A DNA stretch of 64,000 nucleotides from Terriglobia bacterium (GCA_020073465.1 JAIQFC010000016.1:62001-126000); one strand, 5' to 3'. Positions 1-9,470 are shown, counted from the stretch's first letter. The notes: generated by a model not told the origin, from the letters alone. Numbers and translations are program-made.

Positions 1-411
1 GTCATCAGTTCCAGCAGCATGGCACAGCAGCAGGACAGCGAGGAGCGTGCCGCACGGCCAGCTCCAAAGACTGTCTCCCAGGAGGAATTGAGAAGACTGG
101 AGGATTTCAAGAACCAGCTGAGCCCAGCGATCGCGCAGGCGTACAGCGAACTCGCGGCCGTTGCCGTGAACCGGCAGGACTTCAGAACGGCTGTGAGTTT
201 CCTTCAAAAGGCCGCGGTCTGGAACCCCGCGCTTCCCGGACTCGACCGGAGCCTGGGCATGGCCGCTTTTTACGCAAAGGAGTACGACCTGGCTGTGAAG
301 CCTCTCGAACGCCATCTGGCAAGCCATCCCGAAGACAGCGCAGCGCGCTCCGCCTACGACCAGGCTCTCAAACAGCAAACTTCTACCGAAAACGCGCCTC
401 GGCCTAACTAG
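1..411 (+). CDS. TPR protein, C-terminal part (runs off left edge)
   Basis: The frame is open to base 1, so the ATG at 19 is probably internal and the gene begins outside the window. The visible 130 or so residues contain a tetratricopeptide-like helical region: a segment QLSPAIAQAYSELAAVAV followed by a second repeat ending in an NPALPG turn, then a third around YAKEYDLAVKPLERHL. The same segment closes the TPR gene at 24326 (QLSPVIGEAYYNLGG), so the two are paralogues. In the second case the gene is followed directly by an ASPIC/UnbV gene; here it is followed by a GH115 gene. The role is likely protein-protein interaction in the envelope or periplasm. The exact function is unknown. Confidence 0.7.
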   Translation, partial: VISSSSMAQQQDSEERAARPAPKTVSQEELRRLEDFKNQLSPAIAQAYSELAAVAVNRQDFRTAVSFLQKAAVWNPALPGLDRSLGMAAFYAKEYDLAVKPLERHLASHPEDSAARSAYDQALKQQTSTENAPRPN

Positions 412-532
412 CATGCCCTTCGACCATGCCGAACGAACCCGCGACGCTGTGGTTTCCTCCGGGTTCTCCGCGAATCCTTTGCGTCGTCGGCGGTTCAAAG
501 CTTTTCCCGCGGAGTACCACAACATTGTCCGG

Positions 533-590
533 CGTCATCCTGAGCGCAGCCGTTTTTCAGGCGGAGCGAAGAATCTTGCGCGGACCGGCC
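533..590 (+). repeat. Dispersed GTCATCCTGAGC-type repeat
   Basis: The stretch GTCATCCTGAGCGCAGCCG, followed by a CAGGCGGAGCGAAGAATCTTGCG tail, recurs in inverted orientation near 53640-53765 with the same modules. Here it is read through in frame by the ORF track ahead of the GH115 gene, giving a spurious HPERSRFSGGAKNLAR protein segment. Confidence 0.75.
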
Positions 591-607
591 CAGTCTTCAA
601 GGGCACA

Positions 608-3508
608 TTGCATCGTCACAGAGCGCCGGCGACGGCTCTCTCGCTCGTCGTCTGCCTTCTGGCCTTGGTCCCAAGCGCACACGCCCTGGGCCAGAAGAGC
701 TACATAGAAACCGTCCGCCGCCCCGGAAGCCTCATCATCGCGCATGGAAAGGCCTTGGCCACGATCTTTGTCGACAGCAATGACTATGCCGGGGTGGTTC
801 GCGCCGCGCACGACCTCCAGGCAGACATCGCTCGTGTCACCGGCGGGACTCCCACAATCACAACTGAGTACAAAAAGCTCGGAACGAACGCAATCATCAT
901 CGGTACAGTTGGCAAGAGCACGCTCATTGATCGCTTGATCGCCGAAAAGAAAATCGACGTCCTGTCCATCGCAGGCAAGTGGGAATCGTTTCTCATTCAG
1001 ACGGTGACGGATCCCTTGCCGGGCGTCAGTCGAGGGCTCGTCATTGCGGGCAGCGACAAACGAGGCACGATCTACGGCACCTACGATCTTTCCGAACAGA
1101 TCGGAGTGTCGCCGTGGTATTGGTGGGCCGATGTTCCCGTCCAGCACAAGGATGAGCTGTACGTAAAGCCTGGTCGATACTTGCAGGGTCCGCCCGCCGT
1201 CAAGTACCGCGGCATCTTTCTCAACGACGAGGCGCCAGCGCTCACGGGCTGGGTGAACGAGAAGTTCGGTGGCTACAACCACAACTTTTACGTGAAGGTT
1301 TTCGAACTTCTGCTGCGTTTGAAGGCCAACTATCTCTGGCCTGCGATGTGGAACAGCGCTTTCAATGAAGAGGATCCTTTAAATCCCAAACTTGCGGACG
1401 AGTACGGCATCGTGATGGGGACCTCGCACCACGAGCCCATGTTGCGAGCCCAGCAGGAATGGAAACGGCACGGCAAAGGTCCTTGGGGTTACTCCACAAA
1501 TGCAGAGGTGCTGCGGAATTTCTGGAAGGAGGGAGTCGAGCGCAACAAGAATTACGAGAGCATTCTCACGCTCGGCATGCGAGGAGATGGGGATTTGCCC
1601 ATGTCGGAGAAGGCGAACGTCGATTTGCTGGAAAAGATTGTCGCCGATCAACGGAAGATCATTGCGAGCTCCATCAATCCCAATCTGTCCGAAGTGCCCC
1701 AGGACTGGGCCCTCTACAAAGAGGTGCAGGAGTACTACGAGAAGGGCATGCGCGTTCCGGACGATGTGACCTTGCTGTGGTGCGACGACAATTGGGGCAA
1801 TGTCCGCCGACTGCCGACCCAGGACGAACGCAAACGCAGCGGCGGCGCCGGAATCTACTACCACTTCGACTACGTAGGCGGTCCCCGCTCCTACAAATGG
1901 CTCAACACGATTCCTATCACCAAAATCTGGGAGCAGATGAGTCTCGCCTACGAGTACGGAGCGGATCGCATCTGGGTCGTGAATGTGGGCGACTTGAAGC
2001 CGATGGAGTTTCCCATCGAATTCTTCCTGAACCTGGCATGGAACCCGCAGCGGTGGCCAAAGGAGACTCTATCGGAATTCGGCAGGCTGTGGGCAGCCCG
2101 CGAATTTGGGCCTCAGCACGCTGGGGAGATTGCCAGCATCGTTGCCAGGTACACAAAGTACAACGGCCGCCGCAAGCCTGAATTACTGGAGCCCAACACG
2201 TTCAGTCTTACGGACTACCAGGAAGCGGATCTCGTTCTGGACGAATGGCGGTCGATCGTGGAAAAAGCGGAGCGCCTCTATCGTGAATTGCCCGAGAACA
2301 TGCGCGATGCCTTCTTCCAGCTTGTTCTCTATCCGGCCAAAGCCTCTGCCCAGGTCACCGAGCTCTACATCACGGCCGGCAGGAATCAGTTGTATGCGAA
2401 CCAGGGCCGCGCCAGCGCCAACGATCTCGCAGTGAAGGCTCGCAATTTATTCCGCGAAGATGCAGAACTGTCCGACCGGTACAACCACACCCTGGCAAAT
2501 GGCAAGTGGAACCACATGATGGACCAGACCCACATTGGCTACACCTCGTGGAACGAGCCCGCGAAGAACGACATGCCTGAAGTGTGGGAGTTTGAAATTC
2601 CTGCGGGGGCAAAGCTGGGGGTTTCGGTCGAAGGCTCGGCGTCGGCATGGCCGGGTCCGGCCGCTGTTGCCATGCTTCCGGGTTTTGATGGGTTCAATCG
2701 TCAGCGCCGTTATATCGACGTTTTCAATCGCGGGCGCTTGCCATTTGAATTTCGCGCCACTGCCAGTGTCCCCTGGATCTTGCTGAGCGCGACCCGGGGA
2801 ACTATCGATGGAGAGCAGCGTGTTTGGGTAAGCATCGATTGGGACAAGGCGCCAAAGGGTACGAGCGTTGGTCAGATCAGTGTGGCTCGCATCAGTGAAC
2901 CGCCCGTCACTGTGCGGGTGAAGGCTTTCAATCCCCAAACGCCAACCAGGGCTTCTCTGACCGGCTTTGCAGAGGCTGACGGGTATGTGTCCATCGAGGC
3001 AGAGCACTACACGAAGAAAGTCGATGAGCTTCCAGTTCAGTGGGAAAAGATCGAGGATTACGGCCGCACATTGTCGTCCATGACGATCTCTCCTGTCACG
3101 GCGCAGAGTGTGATCCCGCCCCAAAAGTCTCCCCACCTCGAATATCGAATGTACCTGTTTGGCTCTGGCCAGGTTCAGGTCGACGCGATCATGGAGCCAA
3201 CGTTGAATTTCGTCCCGGGACGTGGGCTGAGATACGCCATCTCGTTTGACGACCAGCGGCCCACGATCATCGACGCGCTCGAACACAATTCTTTGGAGGA
3301 CTGGGAGACATCGGTCAAGGACAGCGTTCGCAAGGTGAGGTCCGTTCACAGACTTGCCGAACCCGGTTATCACACGTTGAAGTTCTGGATGGTTGATCCG
3401 GGAATCGTTCTCCAGAAGCTCGTCGTGGATTTGGGTGGTATGAGGCCGAGCTACCTCGGTCCGCCGGAAAGTTATCGGGGCGGCAGACCCGAACCCGTCC
3501 GCCCGTGA
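608..3508 (+). CDS. Glycoside hydrolase family 115 (xylan alpha-glucuronidase-like), secreted
   Basis: The protein resembles GH115 enzymes, which remove (methyl)glucuronic acid from xylan. Seen here: a signal peptide (LSLVVCLLALVPSAHA), an N-terminal GSDKRGTIYGTYDLSEQIGVS segment, the family block KYRGIFLNDEAP, and LKANYLWPAMWNSAF, then a C-terminal all-beta region. From the chosen start it is 966 aa, usual for GH115. The ORF-track start at 413 reads through a dispersed repeat and leaves the signal peptide far from the N-terminus. No ATG lies between, but an in-frame TTG at 608 with AAGGG four bases upstream places the signal peptide correctly. It follows the TPR gene on the same strand and has no other glycosidase next to it. 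The family call is firm; the substrate is inferred. Confidence 0.85.
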   Translation: MHRHRAPATALSLVVCLLALVPSAHALGQKSYIETVRRPGSLIIAHGKALATIFVDSNDYAGVVRAAHDLQADIARVTGGTPTITTEYKKLGTNAIIIGTVGKSTLIDRLIAEKKIDVLSIAGKWESFLIQTVTDPLPGVSRGLVIAGSDKRGTIYGTYDLSEQIGVSPWYWWADVPVQHKDELYVKPGRYLQGPPAVKYRGIFLNDEAPALTGWVNEKFGGYNHNFYVKVFELLLRLKANYLWPAMWNSAFNEEDPLNPKLADEYGIVMGTSHHEPMLRAQQEWKRHGKGPWGYSTNAEVLRNFWKEGVERNKNYESILTLGMRGDGDLPMSEKANVDLLEKIVADQRKIIASSINPNLSEVPQDWALYKEVQEYYEKGMRVPDDVTLLWCDDNWGNVRRLPTQDERKRSGGAGIYYHFDYVGGPRSYKWLNTIPITKIWEQMSLAYEYGADRIWVVNVGDLKPMEFPIEFFLNLAWNPQRWPKETLSEFGRLWAAREFGPQHAGEIASIVARYTKYNGRRKPELLEPNTFSLTDYQEADLVLDEWRSIVEKAERLYRELPENMRDAFFQLVLYPAKASAQVTELYITAGRNQLYANQGRASANDLAVKARNLFREDAELSDRYNHTLANGKWNHMMDQTHIGYTSWNEPAKNDMPEVWEFEIPAGAKLGVSVEGSASAWPGPAAVAMLPGFDGFNRQRRYIDVFNRGRLPFEFRATASVPWILLSATRGTIDGEQRVWVSIDWDKAPKGTSVGQISVARISEPPVTVRVKAFNPQTPTRASLTGFAEADGYVSIEAEHYTKKVDELPVQWEKIEDYGRTLSSMTISPVTAQSVIPPQKSPHLEYRMYLFGSGQVQVDAIMEPTLNFVPGRGLRYAISFDDQRPTIIDALEHNSLEDWETSVKDSVRKVRSVHRLAEPGYHTLKFWMVDPGIVLQKLVVDLGGMRPSYLGPPESYRGGRPEPVRP

Positions 3509-3917
3509 GCCGGACGAACGCTGTGTTCTTTCATTGCTTCAAGCTGAAATCAACAACTTAGCGGTGTGATCAGGGACCTGCTGAAAGCCGGCTGTCTGGA
3601 ATCAACGGGTTAGCGTTTCCGCCATTCCCGAAAACAATATCACAAAGCTATATTCGATCGCCAGGGCCATTTACGGGTCGCTGGACGCGAATCGACCTTG
3701 GGATGAACCCCCTGAGTGTGCCCGCAAGGAGATCATCGCAACATGCGCATGCTAGGCTGCTAGAATGGCCATTCTGGCAAAGCTCGTAACCGCCGTTGGC
3801 CTTCTTCTCCGGCCTCTGACTGGCATGGTCCTCTGCTAACCCGAGCAGAATCAATCACGCTTCTCAGTCGAGCTATTAGAATCAAGTATTTCCAAAAGTA
3901 ATTCATGATCGACCTCT
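3509..3917. other. Intergenic, no gene recognised
   Basis: This 409-base gap lies between the convergent GH115 and FG-GAP genes. No credible coding sequence, strong hairpin with T-run or tRNA-like fold is visible. A 24-codon hydrophobic reading frame starting at 3764 has no usable ribosome binding site and is not called. Confidence 0.5.
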
Positions 3918-5624
3918 TCAAGGCTGCCCACGGCGCAGCGGAGTCTTCTCGTGAATCCCCTCGCCCTCGACAACGGTGTAGATGAAGTCTGCAGGTAAGT
4001 CATGAAGAATTTCTTTCTTCCCGCTGGGCCACGCAACTTCCACCGTGTTCATGCTGATATCGGGACCCAACCCAAAATGTAATCTCAGGTCGTTCTGCGA
4101 TAGATAACTGCCACCACCACGCACTTCATCGAATTGCACCAGGTCTCCGGCAGTCACAGTCACGCGCGCCCCAATCGCAGCTTTGTTGCTCTTCGTCCCC
4201 ACCAGGTGGAAGAGTACCGCGTGATTTTCGCTGGCGGTGCGATTAATCAGCAGCGTGGGTGGCTCGCCAACGTTTAACAGAAGCACGTCAATCTTGCCGT
4301 CGTTGTCTACATCGCCGAAAGCGGCGCCGCGGCGCGAGGCCCGGGGCAGTTTGTCGAGTCCGGAAAGCCCCGTGACGTTGTCGAATGTCCGATCGCGATT
4401 GTTGCGAAACAAGAGAAGCGGTTCGCGGTAGGGCACGCCGCCCTTCACCGCCTCCATTTGCGGATAGGCATGGCCGTTGGCCACGAAGATGTCCGGCCAG
4501 CCATCGTTGTCCATGTCGAAGAAAGCCGTTCCCCATCCCACGTAGGGGAAGGTCGGCAACAGCAACCCCGCGCTCGAGGCGATATCGTCAAACCCCGGCG
4601 CTCCGAGGTTGTAGAAGAGCGACATTCCCTCCTGGCTGAAGTTGGTGACGATAATGCTGAGGCGTCCGGTGTGATCGAAATCCGCCGCGTCAATACCCAT
4701 GGATGCGTGCAGGCGTCCCTCACCCGTGAGGGCCGCGCCCGACCACAAGCCAATGTCTTCGAACGTTCCGTCGTGCTTGTTGCGGTAGAGATAGTTGGCT
4801 CCCGTGTCATTCGACACATAGAGGTCAGGCCAGCCGTCATTTTCGAAATTCGCCCAAAGCGCCTGCATGCCGAAGCGATGCTGCGGATCGCTGACACCAG
4901 CTTTCTGCGAAACATCTTCGAAGGTTCCATCGCCACGGTTGTGAAACAAAAAATCGGATTCGCCGGTCAAGCCATCTGGCCCACAGAGGACGCGGACTGC
5001 GAGGTAGTTGCAGGGCGAGCCATTGGGATGCGTGTCCGGCAGCGCATTCATGTCTTCGTGCACATAGCGCGGTACAAAGAGATCGACATGGCCGTCGCGA
5101 TCGTAGTCTCCCCACGCAACTCCGGTGCTGAAGCCGCCCACGCGGACGCCGGCTTTCTCCGTAACGTCTTCGAACTTGCAATTGCCCAGGTTGCGGTAAA
5201 GCACGTTGCCGCCATAGCCGGTGACGTAGAGATCCTGCCAGCCATCGTTGTCGAAATCGGCGACAGCCACGCCCATCCCCCAGCCTTTGCGGGTGAGCCC
5301 GGCAGCACGAGTGATGTCGGTGAACTTCAGGTTGGCGTCCTGGTGATAGAGCGTGACCATCGGATCGCCGCCGCGGCGGAAGCGCTCGACCGACGAACCG
5401 TTGACGGTGACGATATCGAGCTTGCCGTCATTATCGCAATCGATGAAGCCCACGCCGCCGCTGGTGGACTCCATGATGTAAAGTTCGTCAGGAGAAGAGA
5501 TATGCGAGACTGAGAGGCCGGCCTGACGAGTGACATCCTCAAATCGGGGCGCTGGGCGCGTTGCGGGTAGAACCTGGGCGAAAGAGATCGCGGACAGCAG
5601 GAGAAAAACAGCCGAGGTGCGCAT
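3918..5624 (-). CDS. CRTAC1-like FG-GAP repeat protein with C-terminal ASPIC/UnbV domain
   Basis: 568 aa, exported. A signal peptide (MRTSAVFLLLSAISFAQ) is followed by about seven FG-GAP/VCBS-type beta-propeller repeats, each with a calcium-binding loop such as DCDNDGKLDI, DFDNDGWQDL, DYDRDGHVDL and DMDNDGWPDI. The protein ends in the ASPIC/UnbV domain (NKAAIGARVTV, LHFGLG, VEVAWPSGKKE). Such proteins are extracellular or periplasmic, calcium-dependent and often adhesive, but their function in Acidobacteria is not established. The ORF-track start at 5840 is wrong: its first 72 residues translate a dispersed repeat. The ATG at 5624 begins the signal peptide and has TACAAT about 12 bases upstream. 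It is divergent from the next gene, a related fusion. Confidence 0.88.
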   Translation of the reverse strand: MRTSAVFLLLSAISFAQVLPATRPAPRFEDVTRQAGLSVSHISSPDELYIMESTSGGVGFIDCDNDGKLDIVTVNGSSVERFRRGGDPMVTLYHQDANLKFTDITRAAGLTRKGWGMGVAVADFDNDGWQDLYVTGYGGNVLYRNLGNCKFEDVTEKAGVRVGGFSTGVAWGDYDRDGHVDLFVPRYVHEDMNALPDTHPNGSPCNYLAVRVLCGPDGLTGESDFLFHNRGDGTFEDVSQKAGVSDPQHRFGMQALWANFENDGWPDLYVSNDTGANYLYRNKHDGTFEDIGLWSGAALTGEGRLHASMGIDAADFDHTGRLSIIVTNFSQEGMSLFYNLGAPGFDDIASSAGLLLPTFPYVGWGTAFFDMDNDGWPDIFVANGHAYPQMEAVKGGVPYREPLLLFRNNRDRTFDNVTGLSGLDKLPRASRRGAAFGDVDNDGKIDVLLLNVGEPPTLLINRTASENHAVLFHLVGTKSNKAAIGARVTVTAGDLVQFDEVRGGGSYLSQNDLRLHFGLGPDISMNTVEVAWPSGKKEILHDLPADFIYTVVEGEGIHEKTPLRRGQP

Positions 5625-5689
5625 CCGAGTGGGCAGATTGTAGCATGTTGAGTCTTGGGTTACTTTGGGGCTTCGCAGGTTCAGTGGTT

Positions 5690-5842
5690 GTGCAGTTTGT
5701 AAGGAAGCGAGCCAAACGCGCGAGTATTGCGTCGCAAAGAGCGCGACTCTTCGGCGCGCTTGCGCTTGCTCAGGGCAGGCTGCTTCGCGCGGCTCGCCCA
5801 GATCCCTCGCGGCGCAAAAAGCGCTTGCTCGGGATGACAAGC
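5690..5842. repeat. Long dispersed repeat, modular inverted structure
   Basis: About 150 bases with the modules AAGGAAGCGAGCC, GTCGCAAAGA, CGCGCGGCTCGCCCAGATCCC and TTGCTCGGGATGACAA. The same modules in the same order, with one block shifted, occur at 52672-52808. It fills the divergent gap between two FG-GAP genes and falsely extends the ORFs on both strands. Confidence 0.8.
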
Positions 5843-5862
5843 TAAAACGGGGCCGGACAGGA

Positions 5863-8490
5863 ATGAGATTCGTGAAGAGACTGGGGCTGTTGTGCGCAAT
5901 CTACGCGATGCTGGTTCTTCCGCTGATGGCGCAATCTGCTGCGCCCTTGCCGACGGTTGTGTCGGCTGGGATCCCGCTTCGAATCATCGTGGTGAATTCC
6001 GCCGCGGAAGCCGAGCAGATTGTCTCGCGGCTCAAGAACGGCGAGGACTTTGCCGTGCTGGCGAAAGAGAAATCCACCGACCCCACCGCCGATTCGGGCG
6101 GATACATGGGAATCATCGACCCGTCGATGCTGCGGTCCGAACTTCGAAACGCCCTATCCGGGGTGAAGGCGGGTGGGATTACTCCGGCTGTCCGCATCTC
6201 TTCGGGCTATGCGATCGTGAAAGTCCTGTCGCCCAACTCCGTGTCGGAAATGGAGAGCGCAAACCGTGACCGTCTGGCCGCGCTCTCGGCGATCGGCAGT
6301 GTGAAATATACGCCGAACGTTTCCGGCATTGGGGAGGCGGAGTCTGCGATCTTCCGTTCTCCTAAGCCTACGGGATGGGCGCAGGATCTGCGCCTGATCT
6401 GCGAGTCGCGCAAGCAGACTTATGCCAATGCGGTGAAGAGAATGGAAGATGTACTCGCACCCGCCAATGCGGCGACGCTCGCGGCGCAACCGCCGCTCGA
6501 TGCGACGCAGGAATACTACGCGCTGGGCGAGCTCTACGCCTATCCCGGAGAGATGGACCGGGCAATCGCGCAATACCTCAAGGGATACGAACTGGCGAAA
6601 GCGAAGGCGTCCGAAGTAGCTCCCCAGTTTGAAGAGGAACTTGGAATTGCCTACCTGCACAAGGCGGAGATGGATAACAACATCTACCACGGGCAGGGCG
6701 ACCAGTGTGCGTTTCCCCTGCGCTCAGGCATGGCATTTTCGAAGAAAGAAGATTCACGGCGGGCGATCGAGTATTTCCAGAAGTTTCTGGAGAAAGTTCC
6801 TGACGATCTGACGTCACGGTGGCTGCTGAACTACGCCTACATGACCATTGGCGCATATCCCTCCGGCGTGCCGCAGAAATACTTGATCCCGCCTTCTGCC
6901 TTTGAGTCGAAGGAAGAGGCGCCGCACTTCGTTGATGTGGCGGCCGCAGCAGGACTCAAGCGGTTTTCCATGGCGGGCGGCGTCATTGTCGACGATTTTG
7001 AAGGCAACGGCCTGCTCGATGTCGTGACCTCGAGCATGAACATGTGCGAGCACCTTTACTATTTTCATAACAACGGCGACGGTACGTTCTCCGATCGCAG
7101 CGAACAAGCCGGACTCATGGACCAGCTGGGCGGCCTGAATATTCTGCAGGCGGATTACAACAATGACGGCTGCATGGACGTTCTCGTGGTGCGCGGAGGA
7201 TGGGAGATTCCGATGCGCAAGTCGCTGCTGCGCAACAACTGCAACGGTACGTTCACGGATGTAACCCGCGAGGCAGGTCTGGCCGAGCCCGCGACGGCCA
7301 CGCAGACGGCAGTCTGGGCCGACGTGAACAACGACGGGTTTCTGGATTTGTTCGTGGGCAGCGAGAACGGCGGGGCTCAACTGTTTCTGAACAACGGCGA
7401 CGGCACCTTCAAGGACATTTCACATTCCGCCGGAGTCGATCGCGTAGCTTTCACCAAGGCGGTGGTGTCAGCGGATTACGACAACGATGGGTATCCTGAC
7501 TTTTACGTCTCCAACTACGCGGGAAACAATTTTCTCTACCACAACAATCACAACAACACATTCACCGACGTCGCTCAACAGGCGGGCGTGCTCGGGCCCT
7601 GGATCAGCTTCCCCACGTGGTTCTTCGACTACGACAATGACGGATGGCCCGATTTGTTCGTGACCAGCTACTTCATCTCGATTGATGAGAGCGTGCGCAC
7701 GTATCTCGGTCTTCCTCACAATGCCTTGGGTCAGAAGCTCTACAAGAACATGGGGAATGGGACTTTCAAGGATGTGACCGCTGAAGTGGGGCTGGACAAA
7801 GTCTTCATGCCGATGGGCGCCAACTTCGGCGATATCGACAATGACGGATTCCTGGACATCTACCTGGGCAATGGCAACCCCAACTATGCCTCGCTGCTTC
7901 CCCACGTTCTGCTGCGCAATCACGATGGAAAATATTTTGCCGACGTGACGACGGCTTCCGGAACGGGTGAGTTACACAAAGGACACGGCGTGGCGTTCGC
8001 CGACATCGATCGCGACGGCGATGAGGACATCCTCACACTCACGGGCGGCGCTGTTCCTGGGGACAGTCACGAATTCCGGCTGTTCGAGAATCCGGGGAAC
8101 GGGAATGACTGGATCAACCTGAAACTGGTGGGAGTGAAGAGCAACCGCGGCGCCGTCGGGGCGCGCATTAAGGTCACGGTCGAGAACGAAAGCCGCGGCT
8201 CGCGCTCGATCTATCGCACTGTGGGAAGCGGAGGATCGTTCGGGGCGTCTCCGCTGGAGCAGCATATCGGCCTGGGGAAATCAGCAAGGATTGCGAACAT
8301 CGGAATCTGGTGGCCGGCGAGCAACACGAGACAGAGCTTTGCGAATGTTGGAAAAAACCAGTTTCTTGAAATCAAGGAACTCGCCAAGGAATATACGAAG
8401 CTGGAGCGGCGCGCGGTGCGGCTGGGTGGGGCGAACCGGCAGGCTCTGTCGTCACAAAACACGGCTGCCGCGAGTTTGACGGGTCAATGA
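5863..8490 (+). CDS. PpiC-type rotamase / TPR / FG-GAP-ASPIC/UnbV fusion protein
   Basis: 875 aa, exported. After a signal peptide (LLCAIYAMLVLPLMAQ), residues of about 35-125 form a parvulin (PpiC/SurA-type) peptidyl-prolyl isomerase domain with FAVLAKEKSTDPTADSGGYMG. A helical TPR-like region (EYYALGELYAYPGEMDRAIAQY) follows, then about eight FG-GAP repeats with loops such as DYDNDGYPDF and DIDNDGFLDI, and a terminal ASPIC/UnbV domain (SNRGAVGARIKVTV). The ATG at 5863 was chosen over 5665 because the upstream part is repeat sequence and GGACAGGA lies directly before 5863. A foldase domain in the same chain as a calcium-loop propeller suggests a self-folding or client-folding role, which is inference. 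It is followed by a copper/SCO gene on the same strand, 68 bases away. Confidence 0.85.
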   Translation: MRFVKRLGLLCAIYAMLVLPLMAQSAAPLPTVVSAGIPLRIIVVNSAAEAEQIVSRLKNGEDFAVLAKEKSTDPTADSGGYMGIIDPSMLRSELRNALSGVKAGGITPAVRISSGYAIVKVLSPNSVSEMESANRDRLAALSAIGSVKYTPNVSGIGEAESAIFRSPKPTGWAQDLRLICESRKQTYANAVKRMEDVLAPANAATLAAQPPLDATQEYYALGELYAYPGEMDRAIAQYLKGYELAKAKASEVAPQFEEELGIAYLHKAEMDNNIYHGQGDQCAFPLRSGMAFSKKEDSRRAIEYFQKFLEKVPDDLTSRWLLNYAYMTIGAYPSGVPQKYLIPPSAFESKEEAPHFVDVAAAAGLKRFSMAGGVIVDDFEGNGLLDVVTSSMNMCEHLYYFHNNGDGTFSDRSEQAGLMDQLGGLNILQADYNNDGCMDVLVVRGGWEIPMRKSLLRNNCNGTFTDVTREAGLAEPATATQTAVWADVNNDGFLDLFVGSENGGAQLFLNNGDGTFKDISHSAGVDRVAFTKAVVSADYDNDGYPDFYVSNYAGNNFLYHNNHNNTFTDVAQQAGVLGPWISFPTWFFDYDNDGWPDLFVTSYFISIDESVRTYLGLPHNALGQKLYKNMGNGTFKDVTAEVGLDKVFMPMGANFGDIDNDGFLDIYLGNGNPNYASLLPHVLLRNHDGKYFADVTTASGTGELHKGHGVAFADIDRDGDEDILTLTGGAVPGDSHEFRLFENPGNGNDWINLKLVGVKSNRGAVGARIKVTVENESRGSRSIYRTVGSGGSFGASPLEQHIGLGKSARIANIGIWWPASNTRQSFANVGKNQFLEIKELAKEYTKLERRAVRLGGANRQALSSQNTAAASLTGQ

Positions 8491-8558
8491 GGCTATGCGG
8501 CGCTACCTAAATGCAGAATAGAACAATGCCAACAGCAGGGTGCCCAAGGAATTTCGCG

Positions 8559-9428
8559 ATGCGTCTGGCCGTGATTGCCGTGTTGCTGCTCTCCGCCTGC
8601 CTGGCGTGGGGAGGCGAGCAGAAATATGCGGTCAAGGGGATGGTGATCCGAGTAGACGCGGCTCACAAGACTCTCGACGTGTCCTGCCAGGCCATCCCGG
8701 GTTACATGGAAGCGATGCTGATGCCCTTCACGGTTCGCGACGCGAAAGAACTGGAAGGCTTGGTACCTGGGGCGATGATCCAGTTTACGGTGGTCGTCGG
8801 GGATGAGTCGTCGTATGCTCAAGGCATTCAGGTGCAGAGCTACCAGGGCCTAGAGGTTGATCCGCTCACGGCTCGACGTTTGAAGCTACTGAACAAGGCA
8901 ATCAATACGTCACCATCGGCGGTCAAGCCAGTGGCGATTGGACAGCAGGTGCCGAGCTTCACTCTGCTCGACCAGAATCGGCATCGAATGAGCCTGTCGA
9001 TGTTCGCTGGTAAGGTGGTCGCCATCAGTTTCATTTACACGCGCTGCGCGTTGCCGGATTTCTGCTTCCGTACTTCCAACAATTTTGGCCAGCTGCAGAA
9101 ACGCTTCTCCGAGCGCCTGGGCCGCGATCTGGTTCTGCTCACGGTCACGTTCGATCCCGCGCACGACGACCCCGACGTGATGCTGAAGTACGCGAAGATC
9201 TGGAAGGCGAACCCGTCCTGGCACTTCCTCACGGGTTCCGTGGTCGAAGTTCAGCGCCTCTGTGCCCGGTTTGGCGTGGACGCGTTTCAGGATGAAGGCT
9301 TGATGAACCACTCGCTGCATACCGCTGTAATCGACCGCACGGGAAGACTCGCAGCCAACCTCGAGGGGAATCAGTTTACGGCGGAGCAACTGGGGGATCT
9401 GGTGCAAGCGACGCTGGACGCGCGGTAA
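8559..9428 (+). CDS. CusF-like plus SCO1/SenC copper chaperone-like protein
   Basis: 289 aa. The N-terminus MRLAVIAVLLLSAC ends in a possible lipobox (LSAC). Residues of about 25-85 resemble CusF-type copper-binding domains (KYAVKGMVIRVD, IPGYMEAMLMPF), with the family's Met-rich turn. Residues of about 125-280 are a thioredoxin-fold SCO1/SenC domain with Cys163 and Cys169 in TRCALPDFC (the longer CX5C form) and the histidine of NHSLHTAVID. SCO proteins deliver copper to cytochrome oxidase or act as thiol reductases. The Pro that often follows the second Cys is Phe here. The ATG at 8559 has AAGGA eight bases upstream; the ORF-track start at 8511 has no ribosome binding site. There are no oxidase genes nearby, so the client is unknown. 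Confidence 0.85.
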   Translation: MRLAVIAVLLLSACLAWGGEQKYAVKGMVIRVDAAHKTLDVSCQAIPGYMEAMLMPFTVRDAKELEGLVPGAMIQFTVVVGDESSYAQGIQVQSYQGLEVDPLTARRLKLLNKAINTSPSAVKPVAIGQQVPSFTLLDQNRHRMSLSMFAGKVVAISFIYTRCALPDFCFRTSNNFGQLQKRFSERLGRDLVLLTVTFDPAHDDPDVMLKYAKIWKANPSWHFLTGSVVEVQRLCARFGVDAFQDEGLMNHSLHTAVIDRTGRLAANLEGNQFTAEQLGDLVQATLDAR

Positions 9429-9470
9429 GCGAAGCTTCTCCAGATCACAGAAGCGGGTTGTGGAGTGTGC

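Noticed and set aside
3764-3838. 24-codon hydrophobic small protein
   Set aside because: No ribosome binding site or conservation evidence, and the length is within chance expectation.
4458-5513. Long antisense ORFs opposite FG-GAP genes
   Set aside because: They mirror the repeated GAYAAYGAYGG codons of the calcium loops on the other strand and have no protein-family features. The same holds for 32823-34358, 46458-47954 and 54115-55809.
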